NCBI GenBank assembly: GCA_027077795.1
Contig: JALWTT010000009.1
Span: 148,799-212,798 of the forward strand
Direction: 5' to 3'
DNA: 64,000 nucleotides
Origin: Thermotogaceae bacterium
GTDB lineage: Bacteria; Thermotogota; Thermotogae; Thermotogales; Thermotogaceae
Position numbers and translations under genes: made by a program. Each line of letters starts with the position of its first letter. Position 1 is the first letter of the stretch. Positions 8,852 to 17,267 of this stretch are shown here, in pieces. The notes beneath the pieces were generated by a model. The model saw nothing but the letters and a program-made list of their open reading frames with translations, was not told the origin of the DNA and did no database searches.

Positions 8852-9821
8852 AGACGCTCTGTTTTTAAGAACGGGAAAATCGGTCTTGGGGAATTACCCG
8901 GAAGATCCAAAGGTGACACTGAAAAAGTCCGGAACAGAGCTGGCTCTAAGGGGCTTTCCAAAGATGGATGAGTTGGAGAAAGCGGCTGAAGTTTTGAACG
9001 TGGAAAGTCCTGTCAAGCTGTTGTCAAAGCTTCTTGAAGCTGAAAGCCTGGAGGAGATGCTCAAAGTTTTCGAAGAATCGTTGAAAGAATACGGGGTGAG
9101 GTCTGTCACGTATACGGGAGACCTTGAGAGACTTTCAGGGAGAAATGATGAGATTCGGATTCCGCTTGAAAGCGCCGTGAGCGGATATTTGGGCGCTCTG
9201 ATAATCAGAGGTGATATAAGCCCGAAATTCCTGATCCAATTCCTGCTGATCCTAGATGCGTTTGTTTCACTCTCAGAGGGATTCATACTCGAGAGGAGAA
9301 GCAGAGAACTTCTTGAAAGCTCGCTGGATGTTCTAGCAACGGCCCTTGAGAAGAGGGTTAAAGGTGGGGAGAAAGCCAAGAGAATCAGAAACGAGCTGTT
9401 TGAAAGATTTGGAAAGATGCTCTGCAAGTCCCCTGAAACCTTGAAACTCGCTTTGAACGTATACGATGTTGGAAAAATAGGAGTGAGGGATTCCATACTG
9501 GCAAAATCGAATTTTGAGATGACACCGGAGGAGTTGGCTGAATACAAAAAGCACACGATTTATGGATACGAGATACTCAAAAACATCGATGAGATACCGC
9601 AGGATATCTTGGACGCCGTTTTGTATCACCACGAAAGAATGGATGGAAGCGGCTACCCTTTCAAGTTGAAAGGAAGCGAAATCCCGAGGATAGCAATGGT
9701 CGTTGGATTATTCGATGAATATTCATCGCGACTTGCGTCTGGGAAGAGCAAAGCTGATGTGCTCAAGGATCTGAAAGGAAGATTTCCCAGTGACATACTG
9801 AAGGTTATAGAGGGAGGATAG
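8844..9821 (+). CDS. Degenerate HD-GYP protein with GAF-like N-terminus
   Basis: A 325-residue protein. The second half follows an HD-GYP domain: KHTIYGYEIL, YHHERMDGSGYP and the late aspartate region LFDEYSSRL are kept. The first metal histidine is missing, and the central His-Asp pair reads Tyr-Asp (LNVYDVGKIG), so two ligands of the dimetal centre are lost and c-di-GMP hydrolysis is doubtful. The N-terminal half (about 70-190) looks like a worn GAF domain. ATG 8844 overlaps the cyclase stop. The intact HD-GYP protein encoded four genes on (12476-13708) makes a role as non-catalytic partner or binding protein plausible. Confidence 0.78.
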   Translation: MVKDALFLRTGKSVLGNYPEDPKVTLKKSGTELALRGFPKMDELEKAAEVLNVESPVKLLSKLLEAESLEEMLKVFEESLKEYGVRSVTYTGDLERLSGRNDEIRIPLESAVSGYLGALIIRGDISPKFLIQFLLILDAFVSLSEGFILERRSRELLESSLDVLATALEKRVKGGEKAKRIRNELFERFGKMLCKSPETLKLALNVYDVGKIGVRDSILAKSNFEMTPEELAEYKKHTIYGYEILKNIDEIPQDILDAVLYHHERMDGSGYPFKLKGSEIPRIAMVVGLFDEYSSRLASGKSKADVLKDLKGRFPSDILKVIEGG

Positions 9822-9825
9822 TTTC

Positions 9826-10440
9826 ATGGATGCGTTTGTACATCTGTACCTTGGTCATCTCTTTGGAGACTACGTCTTACAAAACGGTTGGATCGCCACG
9901 AAAAAATCCAAAAGCAAGATTGTTCTGCTGATCCATGTGCTCCTTGTTGTACTCAGCCATGTGGTTTTCGCTTTTGGAGTGAATTTCAGGCTTTATCAAT
10001 TTCTCGCTGTATTGGGAATAGGGGCTCTTCATTACATAACCGACATGATCAAGATAGAGGCTGGCCCAAGAGGATGGATCGGATATATAATCGATCAGAC
10101 GATACATGTACTCATAATAATCATATTTCTTGGAGCTTTTAAGGATATCTCTTTTTGGCTTCCAACATGGGTTTCGATTCGATTTGCTTTTTCCATATTC
10201 AACGCATATTTGATCGGAATCCTGTTTCACATAGTCTTTAACGATGAGGGATACAAAAGGGATATCATCGGCTACATATTCAGAGCAGTGCTTCCCTGGA
10301 TAGGGAGCGTTTGGGCGGAGCTTGCAGTCTTTGCGGTGGGACTTTGGGCGTGCGGAAGCGCCTACGGGTGGAAGAGGGACATGATTTATTCGATGGTAAC
10401 AAGCGCAGCTCTAACTACAATTTGGGGGGTGTTTCTATGA
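9826..10440 (+). CDS. DUF3307 family membrane protein
   Basis: A 204-residue protein with about five to six membrane helices. The N-terminal signature HLYLGHLFGDYVLQNGWIATKK and the helix HYITDMIKIEA are the marks of the DUF3307 family, whose function is unknown. ATG 9826 lies 5 bases after the previous stop behind GGGAGG; the stop overlaps the FecR gene by ATGA. Its place between a degenerate HD-GYP protein and an envelope FecR-domain protein suggests a part in the same sensing pathway, but this is inferred from position only. Confidence 0.78.
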   Translation: MDAFVHLYLGHLFGDYVLQNGWIATKKSKSKIVLLIHVLLVVLSHVVFAFGVNFRLYQFLAVLGIGALHYITDMIKIEAGPRGWIGYIIDQTIHVLIIIIFLGAFKDISFWLPTWVSIRFAFSIFNAYLIGILFHIVFNDEGYKRDIIGYIFRAVLPWIGSVWAELAVFAVGLWACGSAYGWKRDMIYSMVTSAALTTIWGVFL

Positions 10441-12479
10441 GATATCTTGTTCTTGTGATTTTGATGTTGGTTGCCCTGTCTTTCGCTGGAATAACGGCTG
10501 TTCCGACGGCAGTATCCATAGACGAAGGAGGAGTAGTTCCCATAAAGCTGTCGCTGACCGGTAAAGATGGCAATCCGACTTCTGGAACTGTGTCTGCTGA
10601 ATTTGACGCTGGAGGATTCGAGGAACTCGATTTGATCTTTGGAATGAAAATAAACAAAGAAGCGACGGTGCATTACATAGCTCCGATGATAGATGGTCAG
10701 TATACGATAAATTTTCTTTATAACGATGAGGCTGCCACAACGATCGTCACGGTTCAAAAACAGGAGATAACGGGACAAGAAGCAACAGCACAAGTTGTCC
10801 AATTTAAAGGAAGTGTCGCTTACAAGGCCCCGGATTCAGAAGTTTGGGAGCCCGTTGCTAATGGTCTGGTTTTGAAAGAGGGATACTCACTTTTGACAGT
10901 TGGGAAATCCTACGCGGTGATAGAGTTTCCAAACAAATCTCAGACTAAGATCTTGGAGGATACGCAGTTGAAGATAGAGAAGCTCAGAAAAGTTTCCAAA
11001 GGCTATGCGATTGTTCTGAAGCAGTACAAGGGAAAGACGTATAATACCGTCGCGAAACTCCTATCCAGCGGTGAGAAGTTCCTGATAAAGACGGATTCCG
11101 TTACAGCTGGTGTCAGGGGAACGAGATTCGCGGTGATCGAGGAGAAAAACGGCTTCAGGATAGAGACATTTGAAGGAGTGGTATTTGCCTACTTCAGAAG
11201 TGGAAAAGTTGTGCCAGTTCCAGCTGGAAAGGAAGTCTCACCTGAAGGAAAGCTCGGGCCTCTCACACACGAAGAAGAGGAATTCTATCCTGAAAAGCGC
11301 GAGGAAAAAATCCCAGGAACTACGGGTGGATCCGCTACGGCTCCTGAAAAGAAGGGAGTGCCAGAATCCGGTGTTACCAAAGCGAACTTGAATTCAATGT
11401 ACATAGGTACGATGAACAAGGAAGGAGAAGATTACCTGGTCTACTCCTTTGGCTTGAACCTGGATTTTGGGCCCGTTGGGTTTGAGGTCGGGATAACCGC
11501 ATATTCCACTGAGATAGGTGGAAATCTGTACTACGGCCTTCCATCCTCAGAGCCTAGCACCAATCTTATAGATGCGATAACGCTTAACGCCTTCAGGCTC
11601 AAGCTAGATGGATTCAGTTTGAGATACGGCAAAGGAGGATCGTACACGCTTGGGATGGGATACACAATGAGAAGGTACACCATTCCGTATGGGAACACTT
11701 TGGATGTTTCATATTCAACCGGGAAGTTCTGGATCAGCGCGCACTTTCCGTACGAGATAAGAAAAATCAGCGATTTTGACATCGAGCAGTCAGATCCCCT
11801 GTATTTTGGGGAGATCGGTGTGAACATCGGAGGGATAGATCTCTCGCTGGCGGGAGTTTACGACAGCTCAGCATCAACATCTTCTCTGGCTTCCGTGGAA
11901 CCTGTCAGGTACGCTGCTATACTCTCAGCGAAGAGAGAGCTATTCGGTGACTTTGCGCTGGGTGCAGAACTTTCAGGTCTTGTGGGAGCGTCAGGAACAA
12001 TTGCCTGGGGAGGTTTCGCAGGGCTATACGGTAGCATCTGGATACTGGATGTAGTCGCAGGTCCCTATGCGAACGGTGCGGGGTTCGCCCCACTGATATT
12101 CACCCAGGGCTATTCATCCGATAGATTTGGAATATCGGTGGGAAAGGGTTTGGAAATGGGATACATGGCTGGGATGGAGTTCAAGCAAACATGGGGTGAA
12201 GGGAGGATTTATCTAAACGGGAGCTTTGGGTCCTCAGAACCTACGCTTGATGGGTACCTGAGGGGAATACTGCCGAGGTTTGCAACCTTCCCCGCTGTTG
12301 AGGTGTCTGGGTACATACATGACCCCACTCCGCTTCAAGGCGTGATGGACTCGGATACGAGTGCCTGGTTCTCGATAGCCACTTTGGTGGGAGGAGGCTA
12401 TCTCAAAGCCGGCACCAGGTTCATATGGGATGGAAGTGAATGGAAGAGCGAAGTCTTTGTAACGGGAGTGAGTATGTGA
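10437..12479 (+). CDS. Secreted FecR-domain protein with beta-barrel-like C-terminus
   Basis: A 680-residue exported protein. It has a signal peptide (MRYLVLVILMLVALSFAGIT), an Ig-like segment (about 25-110), a FecR domain (about 120-260: FKGSVAYKAP, LKEGYSLLTVGKSYAVIEFP, VTAGVRGTRFAV, which is the family's typical repeat-and-RGT pattern), a low-complexity linker around 285-310 and then about 360 residues of alternating aromatic/Gly-rich strands (GFSLRYGKGG, LGMGYTMRRY) typical of an outer-membrane barrel. ATG 10437 follows GGGGGGT and overlaps the DUF3307 stop; a longer in-frame start at 10311 would lie inside that gene and lack a signal peptide. Barrel assignment is by pattern only. Confidence 0.75.
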   Translation: MRYLVLVILMLVALSFAGITAVPTAVSIDEGGVVPIKLSLTGKDGNPTSGTVSAEFDAGGFEELDLIFGMKINKEATVHYIAPMIDGQYTINFLYNDEAATTIVTVQKQEITGQEATAQVVQFKGSVAYKAPDSEVWEPVANGLVLKEGYSLLTVGKSYAVIEFPNKSQTKILEDTQLKIEKLRKVSKGYAIVLKQYKGKTYNTVAKLLSSGEKFLIKTDSVTAGVRGTRFAVIEEKNGFRIETFEGVVFAYFRSGKVVPVPAGKEVSPEGKLGPLTHEEEEFYPEKREEKIPGTTGGSATAPEKKGVPESGVTKANLNSMYIGTMNKEGEDYLVYSFGLNLDFGPVGFEVGITAYSTEIGGNLYYGLPSSEPSTNLIDAITLNAFRLKLDGFSLRYGKGGSYTLGMGYTMRRYTIPYGNTLDVSYSTGKFWISAHFPYEIRKISDFDIEQSDPLYFGEIGVNIGGIDLSLAGVYDSSASTSSLASVEPVRYAAILSAKRELFGDFALGAELSGLVGASGTIAWGGFAGLYGSIWILDVVAGPYANGAGFAPLIFTQGYSSDRFGISVGKGLEMGYMAGMEFKQTWGEGRIYLNGSFGSSEPTLDGYLRGILPRFATFPAVEVSGYIHDPTPLQGVMDSDTSAWFSIATLVGGGYLKAGTRFIWDGSEWKSEVFVTGVSM

Positions 12480-13708
12480 AAGCACCATACTGGATTTTAG
12501 GGTATGAAGTATCCGGAAAACTTGTTGGAAGGAAAACAAGGGATAAATTCAGAGTGAGCGATGTCGCGTTCTACACGATATCTGAGAGTGCTGATTTGGA
12601 TGTTTTGGAAAAGTTGAAGGATGCTGCAAGGGGCAAAAAACTATCGCTGATGGAACCAGCTGAAGTCATACCTTACATAGCGGCGGAGCTCAATACATCA
12701 CTCAGCCTCACAACACTTTTGAAAAGGATTCAACATTCAATATGCTCGCTTCTTTCGGCGGAGGCTGCGTCCATACTGGTTCACTCTGAAGATCACCTGG
12801 AATTTTTGGTGACTGAGGGGGGAGCAAGCGGGAGGATCGAATCCATACCGGTTCCGATGGAATCGATAGCCGGAACGATCTTTTTGAAGGAAAAGACGAT
12901 GATTTTCAACGATCTTTCTAAGGACAAAAGGCATTTCAAAGGTGTGGACAAAGCCGCTAAGTTCGTGACGAAGAACATAGTTGGTTCCCCGATATGGACT
13001 GGTGAAAATAAGTTCGGAGTTATAGAGGTTTTGAACAAAGAAAGGGGATTCGGAAAAGAGGATGCGGAAACTCTGGAAAAATTCGCCAGGCTTATAGGCA
13101 GGAAGCTCTACAGCACTATAGCAAATGAAAGGATGAAGAAGCTAATGAAAGAGATCGTGTTGGCGGTGACATCCGTTATAGATAAAAGGGATAGATACAC
13201 GCAGGAGCATTCCAGAAATGTGGCTAGAATATCCGTGATGCTAGGGAGAAAGCTCGGTTTGTCCGATAAGGATTTGGAAGATCTCGAAGTATCGGCGATA
13301 TTTCACGACATAGGGAAGATAGGGATACCCGATTCCGTTCTTTTAAAGCCTGGGAGACTCACCCCGGATGAGTACAATCTCATAAAAAATCACACGGTTT
13401 TTGGAGCAGAGATACTCTCAAAACTCAAACACGTGACGGAAAATATAATCTCCGGAGCACTTGAGCACCACGAAAGGTTGGATGGAAGTGGCTATCCAAA
13501 TGGAAAAAAGGATGGCGATATCTCGCTCTTTGGTAGGATAATAGCCGTTGCTGACGTTTACGATGCCCTCACAGCGAAAAGGGTGTACAAGGAAGAGTGG
13601 AGCAAAGAAAAAGTGTTGGAAATCCTGAGAGGTGATGCCGAGAAGGGAAAATTCGATATGAAGATTGTGGAAAAGCTGGAGGAGCTAGTGAAAGAAGGGG
13701 CCCTATGA
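12476..13708 (+). CDS. GAF and HD-GYP domain phosphodiesterase
   Basis: A 410-residue soluble signalling protein with an N-terminal unassigned part (1-65), a GAF domain (about 70-220, SAEAASILVHSEDHLEFLVTEG) and a complete HD-GYP domain (about 235-400). All key groups are present: QEHSRNVARIS, IFHDIGKIGIPD, KNHTVFGAEIL, EHHERLDGSGYPNG and ADVYDALTAKR, so c-di-GMP hydrolysis is expected. The start is GTG 12476, behind GGGAG and inside the FecR gene's last codons. Final gene of the operon; a hairpin terminator includes its stop codon. Confidence 0.92.
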   Translation: MKAPYWILGYEVSGKLVGRKTRDKFRVSDVAFYTISESADLDVLEKLKDAARGKKLSLMEPAEVIPYIAAELNTSLSLTTLLKRIQHSICSLLSAEAASILVHSEDHLEFLVTEGGASGRIESIPVPMESIAGTIFLKEKTMIFNDLSKDKRHFKGVDKAAKFVTKNIVGSPIWTGENKFGVIEVLNKERGFGKEDAETLEKFARLIGRKLYSTIANERMKKLMKEIVLAVTSVIDKRDRYTQEHSRNVARISVMLGRKLGLSDKDLEDLEVSAIFHDIGKIGIPDSVLLKPGRLTPDEYNLIKNHTVFGAEILSKLKHVTENIISGALEHHERLDGSGYPNGKKDGDISLFGRIIAVADVYDALTAKRVYKEEWSKEKVLEILRGDAEKGKFDMKIVEKLEELVKEGAL

Positions 13709-13720
13709 CGGGCCCCTTTT
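13697..13720. terminator. Bidirectional terminator between HD-GYP gene and tRNA-Leu
   Basis: GGGGCCC and GGGCCCC pair around TATGAC, with TTTT on the plus side and TTCTTTC on the minus side. The HD-GYP stop codon lies in the loop. It can end transcription of both that operon and the convergent tRNA gene. Confidence 0.8.
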
Positions 13721-13808
13721 GGTGCCGAGGGCGGGACTCGAACCCGCACAGCCTTTAAGGGCCAGCTGATTTTGAGTCAGCCGCGTCTGCCAGTTCCGCC
13801 ACCTCGGC
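13720..13808 (-). tRNA. tRNA-Leu (anticodon CAA)
   Basis: On the minus strand the acceptor GCCGAGG pairs with CCTCGGC, followed by A and an encoded CCA. The anticodon stem GCTGA/TCAGC holds the loop CTCAAAA, giving CAA; a long variable arm (TGGCCCTTAAAGGC) and the T arm GCGGGTTCGAGTCCCGC are typical of a class II leucine tRNA. It decodes UUG. Confidence 0.95.
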
Positions 13809-13841
13809 TCAGGTGGTATTTTAATACAGGAGGTGATGTCA

Positions 13842-14174
13842 GTGAAGGTGGGTTATTGGGAGGATATCGAGCCTATCGTTTACGATGATGAGAACACCAA
13901 GGCTCTAAAGAGGGTTCTGGTAAAAACGGAGAATTACGTGATGAGGCTCTTCACACTCCCTGTGGGTGGATTTACGCCGTATCATTCACACGATTGGGAG
14001 CACGGTGTCTTCGTGCTTGAAGGGAAGATAAAGCTCAAAGGTGAAAGTGAAGAGCATATCCTCGAGGAGGGAAACTTCGCTTTTGTTTTTCCAAACGAAA
14101 TGCACGGGTTTGAGAACGTGGGGAATTCCGAGGCGAGGTTCATCTGCGTAATACCGTCAAAGGGTGGAGAGTGA
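13842..14174 (+). CDS. Small cupin-domain protein
   Basis: A single-domain cupin of 110 residues. Cupin motif 1 is visible as PYHSHDWEHGVFVLEGKIKL, with metal-type histidines and a glutamate, and motif 2 as FVFPNEMHGFENV. Such small cupins bind a metal and sense or alter small molecules; the substrate is unknown. AGGAGG ends 8 bases before GTG 13842, so this start is preferred to ATG 13836 or GTG 13833, which are too close to the ribosome site. The gene stands alone after tRNA-Leu on the other strand. Confidence 0.82.
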   Translation: MKVGYWEDIEPIVYDDENTKALKRVLVKTENYVMRLFTLPVGGFTPYHSHDWEHGVFVLEGKIKLKGESEEHILEEGNFAFVFPNEMHGFENVGNSEARFICVIPSKGGE

Positions 14175-14212
14175 AAGATGAAATGAAGAGGTGAAAAGTT
14201 CTGAAACATCTC

Positions 14213-15169
14213 ATGCTCGTTTTGCTCACGGTCTCACATTTGGTTTTCAGCCTGTACATATCATTTCAAAATGTTGGGGGTCATCCACTTAGAATGAGGA
14301 TGACCCCTTATGGGTTAGTTGTTATCGATTCTGTGAATGGAGTGGTGAAGCTCCTAGAAAATGGGGTTGTCATATCTCAAATTGATGACTTGCAGTTTCC
14401 CGTGTGGGCAGATGTGTGTTGTGGCGGGATATACATAAGCGAATTGAAAAAAAGTAGAGTTCTTCTTTGGAAAGCCGGGAAGATCGAGAAATGGGTCAGA
14501 GTCCCAAGACCTGAAATGCTTCTGGCAAAAGATGAAAGGATATATGTCTCCAGCGATAACGATGTTTACATATTCGATAAGAACCTGAATCTGTTAAAAA
14601 AGCTGTCTTTTCCGGCTAAATCCGTTTACTTTTCTGTCGATAATAATAGGATAATTCACCTTGAGTACTGGGGAGATCATCCAGACATAACGATAGCGAG
14701 TCTGAAGGGTTCTTACAGAGAATCCATAGATCTCGGTCTCTCAAAACCATTTCAATACGCCAACGTTGACGGGAAGACCTTTGTACTGGATTTTCTTGGA
14801 AAACTCGCCACTATGGTAGGTGGAGAGAAGAGGATTTTAAGGGTCGGGAGATTCTCATACGGGATGACTTTCAACAGGAAAAACGTGTATGTTTCATCAT
14901 TGGTTGAAAGTTTTTTGAGAGAGATAAATGTAAAGACACTCAGGCAGAGATTCATTCGAATTCCTTCACCTGCTGGTGCGATAGAATCCTGCTGTGGATA
15001 CCTAGTGGCATGTGGTGTTTTCAAAAATGAGGTGTACATCCTAAAGGATGGCTTGATAAAGACAATAAAAGGGTGTGATTACCCCTTGATGACCGTGAGC
15101 GATCCACCTTTTGTCTATGTCCTGTGCTCCGACTCCGGAAAGGTTCTCAAGATAGATTTTTCCAGATAG
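14213..15169 (+). CDS. Secreted beta-propeller-like protein
   Basis: About 318 residues with a signal peptide (LVLLTVSHLVFSLYI) followed by a string of short repeated strands such as GLVVIDSVNGVVKLLENG, DVYIFDKNLNLLKKL and VYILKDGLIKTI, the look of an NHL- or YVTN-like propeller of six blades. No enzyme motif is seen. GAGGTG at 14188 would suit a CTG start at 14201 adding MKH-L and a positive N-terminus; the safe call is ATG 14213. Its end overlaps the convergent hutI by 23 bases. Odd for such a protein: cysteine pairs in DVCCGG and ESCCGY, which might form disulfides. Confidence 0.62.
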   Translation: MLVLLTVSHLVFSLYISFQNVGGHPLRMRMTPYGLVVIDSVNGVVKLLENGVVISQIDDLQFPVWADVCCGGIYISELKKSRVLLWKAGKIEKWVRVPRPEMLLAKDERIYVSSDNDVYIFDKNLNLLKKLSFPAKSVYFSVDNNRIIHLEYWGDHPDITIASLKGSYRESIDLGLSKPFQYANVDGKTFVLDFLGKLATMVGGEKRILRVGRFSYGMTFNRKNVYVSSLVESFLREINVKTLRQRFIRIPSPAGAIESCCGYLVACGVFKNEVYILKDGLIKTIKGCDYPLMTVSDPPFVYVLCSDSGKVLKIDFSR

Positions 15170-16343
15170 AGCCCTTCTTTACAACCAAACTTACAATATC
15201 ATGTGACGGAAGATATGGCACAGCTTCAAGATCCGGAACGTTCCATCCGATCATATCGGCGTGCTTTCCCTCTTCCAAGGTTCCAGTTGCTCCCAAGATG
15301 CCGAGAACATACGAACTGTTCAGCGTGAAAGCCGTTAGGGCTTCTTCTGGCGTCATTCTGAGCCTTGAAACGGCTAGGTGCATAACAAACGTTGGATCGT
15401 TCATCGCATTTGATCCGGGGTTGAAATCCGATGCGAGAGCCACTATAGCACCAGAGTCTATGAGCTTTCTAGCTGGGGCGTACTCTTCACCAAGGTAAAA
15501 GCTCGTTCCAGGCATCATAACGGCTGCGGTATTTGATTTTGCTATGACTTCTATGTCCTCATCGTTTATCTTTAGAAGGTGATCCACGCTCATGGCGCCG
15601 AGTTCTACCCCAAGGACTGTGGCTCCAGTCCTTTTTATCTCGTCAGCATGAATCCTTATTCTGAATCCATTCTCTTTGGCTTTTGATAGGTACCACTTCG
15701 CTTGATCAATCGAATACGCTCCATCATCCACAAAGATGTCAACGACATTCGTGTATTCTTTCACCCTGTCAAAATTCCCCACGAGGTCTTCCAAATACTC
15801 CCAAGGATCCCTTTCTTTTGGGAGAGCGTGTGCTCCGAGGAAAGTCGGATGAACATCAATAGAATGTTTTTCATCCAGCATTTTGAGAGCTTCAAGTTGT
15901 TTCAGCTCTGTTTCAACTTCGAGCCCATAGCCACTTTTCCCTTCAATTGAGGTTGCCCCTCTTCTCATCATCTCGTCCAAAAAGTGGCGGTTGAAATCGA
16001 TGAGTTCTTCAAGGCTTGCATCCCTAACCATTTTCACAGTGCTGTGTATTCCACCACCGGTTTTGAGTATGTCCACATATTTTGCACCTTGAGACCTCAT
16101 GACGAACTCCTTTGCCCTGTATCCGTAAAACGGTATGTGGGTGTGACAGTCCACAAAGCCTGGTGTCAACAGGTCGACTTCAGCGACCGTTTCAACGCCA
16201 GGTCTTTCTCTCGATATGTCAAGTATCTTCTCATCGAATATGACGTACACGTTCTCCATGATTTTTACATCTCTCATGCTTTTTCCTCTGAGAGGCTTTT
16301 CCCCAACCGGGGTGACTATTTTTTTGGCGAATACCGCCTTCAT
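15147..16343 (-). CDS. hutI: Imidazolonepropionase
   Basis: Hydrolyses imidazolonepropionate to formiminoglutamate, the third step of histidine degradation. At 398 residues it fits the family. The metal motif is VDCHTHIPFYGYRAKEF, with further family marks TGGGIHSTV, SIEGKSGYGL, TFLGAHALP, RIHADEI and the aspartate in ALASDFNPGSN. ATG 16343 has GGAGGG behind it and overlaps the stop of the formimidoyltransferase gene by 4 bases, so the two form one operon that turns imidazolonepropionate into glutamate and a one-carbon unit. Confidence 0.96.
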   Translation of the reverse strand: MKAVFAKKIVTPVGEKPLRGKSMRDVKIMENVYVIFDEKILDISRERPGVETVAEVDLLTPGFVDCHTHIPFYGYRAKEFVMRSQGAKYVDILKTGGGIHSTVKMVRDASLEELIDFNRHFLDEMMRRGATSIEGKSGYGLEVETELKQLEALKMLDEKHSIDVHPTFLGAHALPKERDPWEYLEDLVGNFDRVKEYTNVVDIFVDDGAYSIDQAKWYLSKAKENGFRIRIHADEIKRTGATVLGVELGAMSVDHLLKINDEDIEVIAKSNTAAVMMPGTSFYLGEEYAPARKLIDSGAIVALASDFNPGSNAMNDPTFVMHLAVSRLRMTPEEALTAFTLNSSYVLGILGATGTLEEGKHADMIGWNVPDLEAVPYLPSHDIVSLVVKKGSIWKNLS

Positions 16344-17263
16344 TCTTTTCCCTCCAAATCCTTGGCAAAGATGTTAAGGACTTTCTGCTCTATAACCCTG
16401 TTTGTATCAAAGTCGTTAACCTGCAGGTACCACATGAAGGAATCGAGAACTGCCTGAAGCGGCACCATTCCTATTATTTCGGATTCAAGGACATTCACTC
16501 CGTATCTCGCGGCTTCCCTTTTTATCGTTTCGAAGACTCTGAAAATCGGGCTTTTCTTGTAGTTCGTGAGGTTCATAGACACCTGGACTACACCCTTCTC
16601 CTTGAGTTCGAGCCCTATGGCTTTCACATACCTGAAACCTCCACTTATGTGCCTGACAGCCCGCGCTATCTTTTTGGCTATGCTCAGATCGCTTGTAGCC
16701 AAATTCACGTTGTAAGCTATGAGGTATTCCCGTGCTCCAACTGCCACAACACCTGCGGTTGGATGAACCTCATCAGGCCCGAAATCTGGCTTCCAGCTTG
16801 GATTTTTAATCTTTTCGAAGAAACCTTCAAATTCACCTTTTCTTATGTTTGCAAGGTTCTCCCTCTCTGGTTTCGTTGCGCTTCTTTCATACAGGTAAAC
16901 TGGTATCTTCAGCTCTTCTCCTATTCTCTTTCCGAGCTTTTTGGACAGCTCTATACATTCCTCCATAGTGGTGCCCATGACTGGAATGAACGGTACAACA
17001 TCTGTCGCGCCCATTCTCGGGTGCTCGCCTTCATGGTGCCTGAGATCTATGAGCTCGGAAGCTTTCTTCACCATATCAAACAAAGCGTCCACTATCTTTT
17101 CCGGAGTTCCTATGAGAGTCACGACCGATCTGTTGTGATCGGCATCCATTGACCAGTCCAGGACCCAAATCCCGTTGTATTTCTCAGCTTCCGCAACGAT
17201 TGCTCTAACCACACTTTCTCTTCTTCCCTCACTGAAGTTTGGAACGGACTCGACGAGTTTCAT
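16340..17263 (-). CDS. ftcD: Glutamate formimidoyltransferase
   Basis: Moves the formimino group from formiminoglutamate to tetrahydrofolate, ending histidine degradation with one-carbon capture. The N-terminal ESVPNFSEGRR and ADHNRSVVTLIG, the HHEGEHPRMGATDVVPFIP stretch and AVGAREYLIAYNVNL are the standard family blocks. With 307 residues it is the transferase domain alone, without the cyclodeaminase domain found in the fused enzyme. ATG 17263 follows AAGGAGGTGA. It lies 4 bases from the flippase gene upstream, so transcription may begin before that gene. Confidence 0.93.
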   Translation of the reverse strand: MKLVESVPNFSEGRRESVVRAIVAEAEKYNGIWVLDWSMDADHNRSVVTLIGTPEKIVDALFDMVKKASELIDLRHHEGEHPRMGATDVVPFIPVMGTTMEECIELSKKLGKRIGEELKIPVYLYERSATKPERENLANIRKGEFEGFFEKIKNPSWKPDFGPDEVHPTAGVVAVGAREYLIAYNVNLATSDLSIAKKIARAVRHISGGFRYVKAIGLELKEKGVVQVSMNLTNYKKSPIFRVFETIKREAARYGVNVLESEIIGMVPLQAVLDSFMWYLQVNDFDTNRVIEQKVLNIFAKDLEGKE

Positions 17264-17267
17264 AGAG

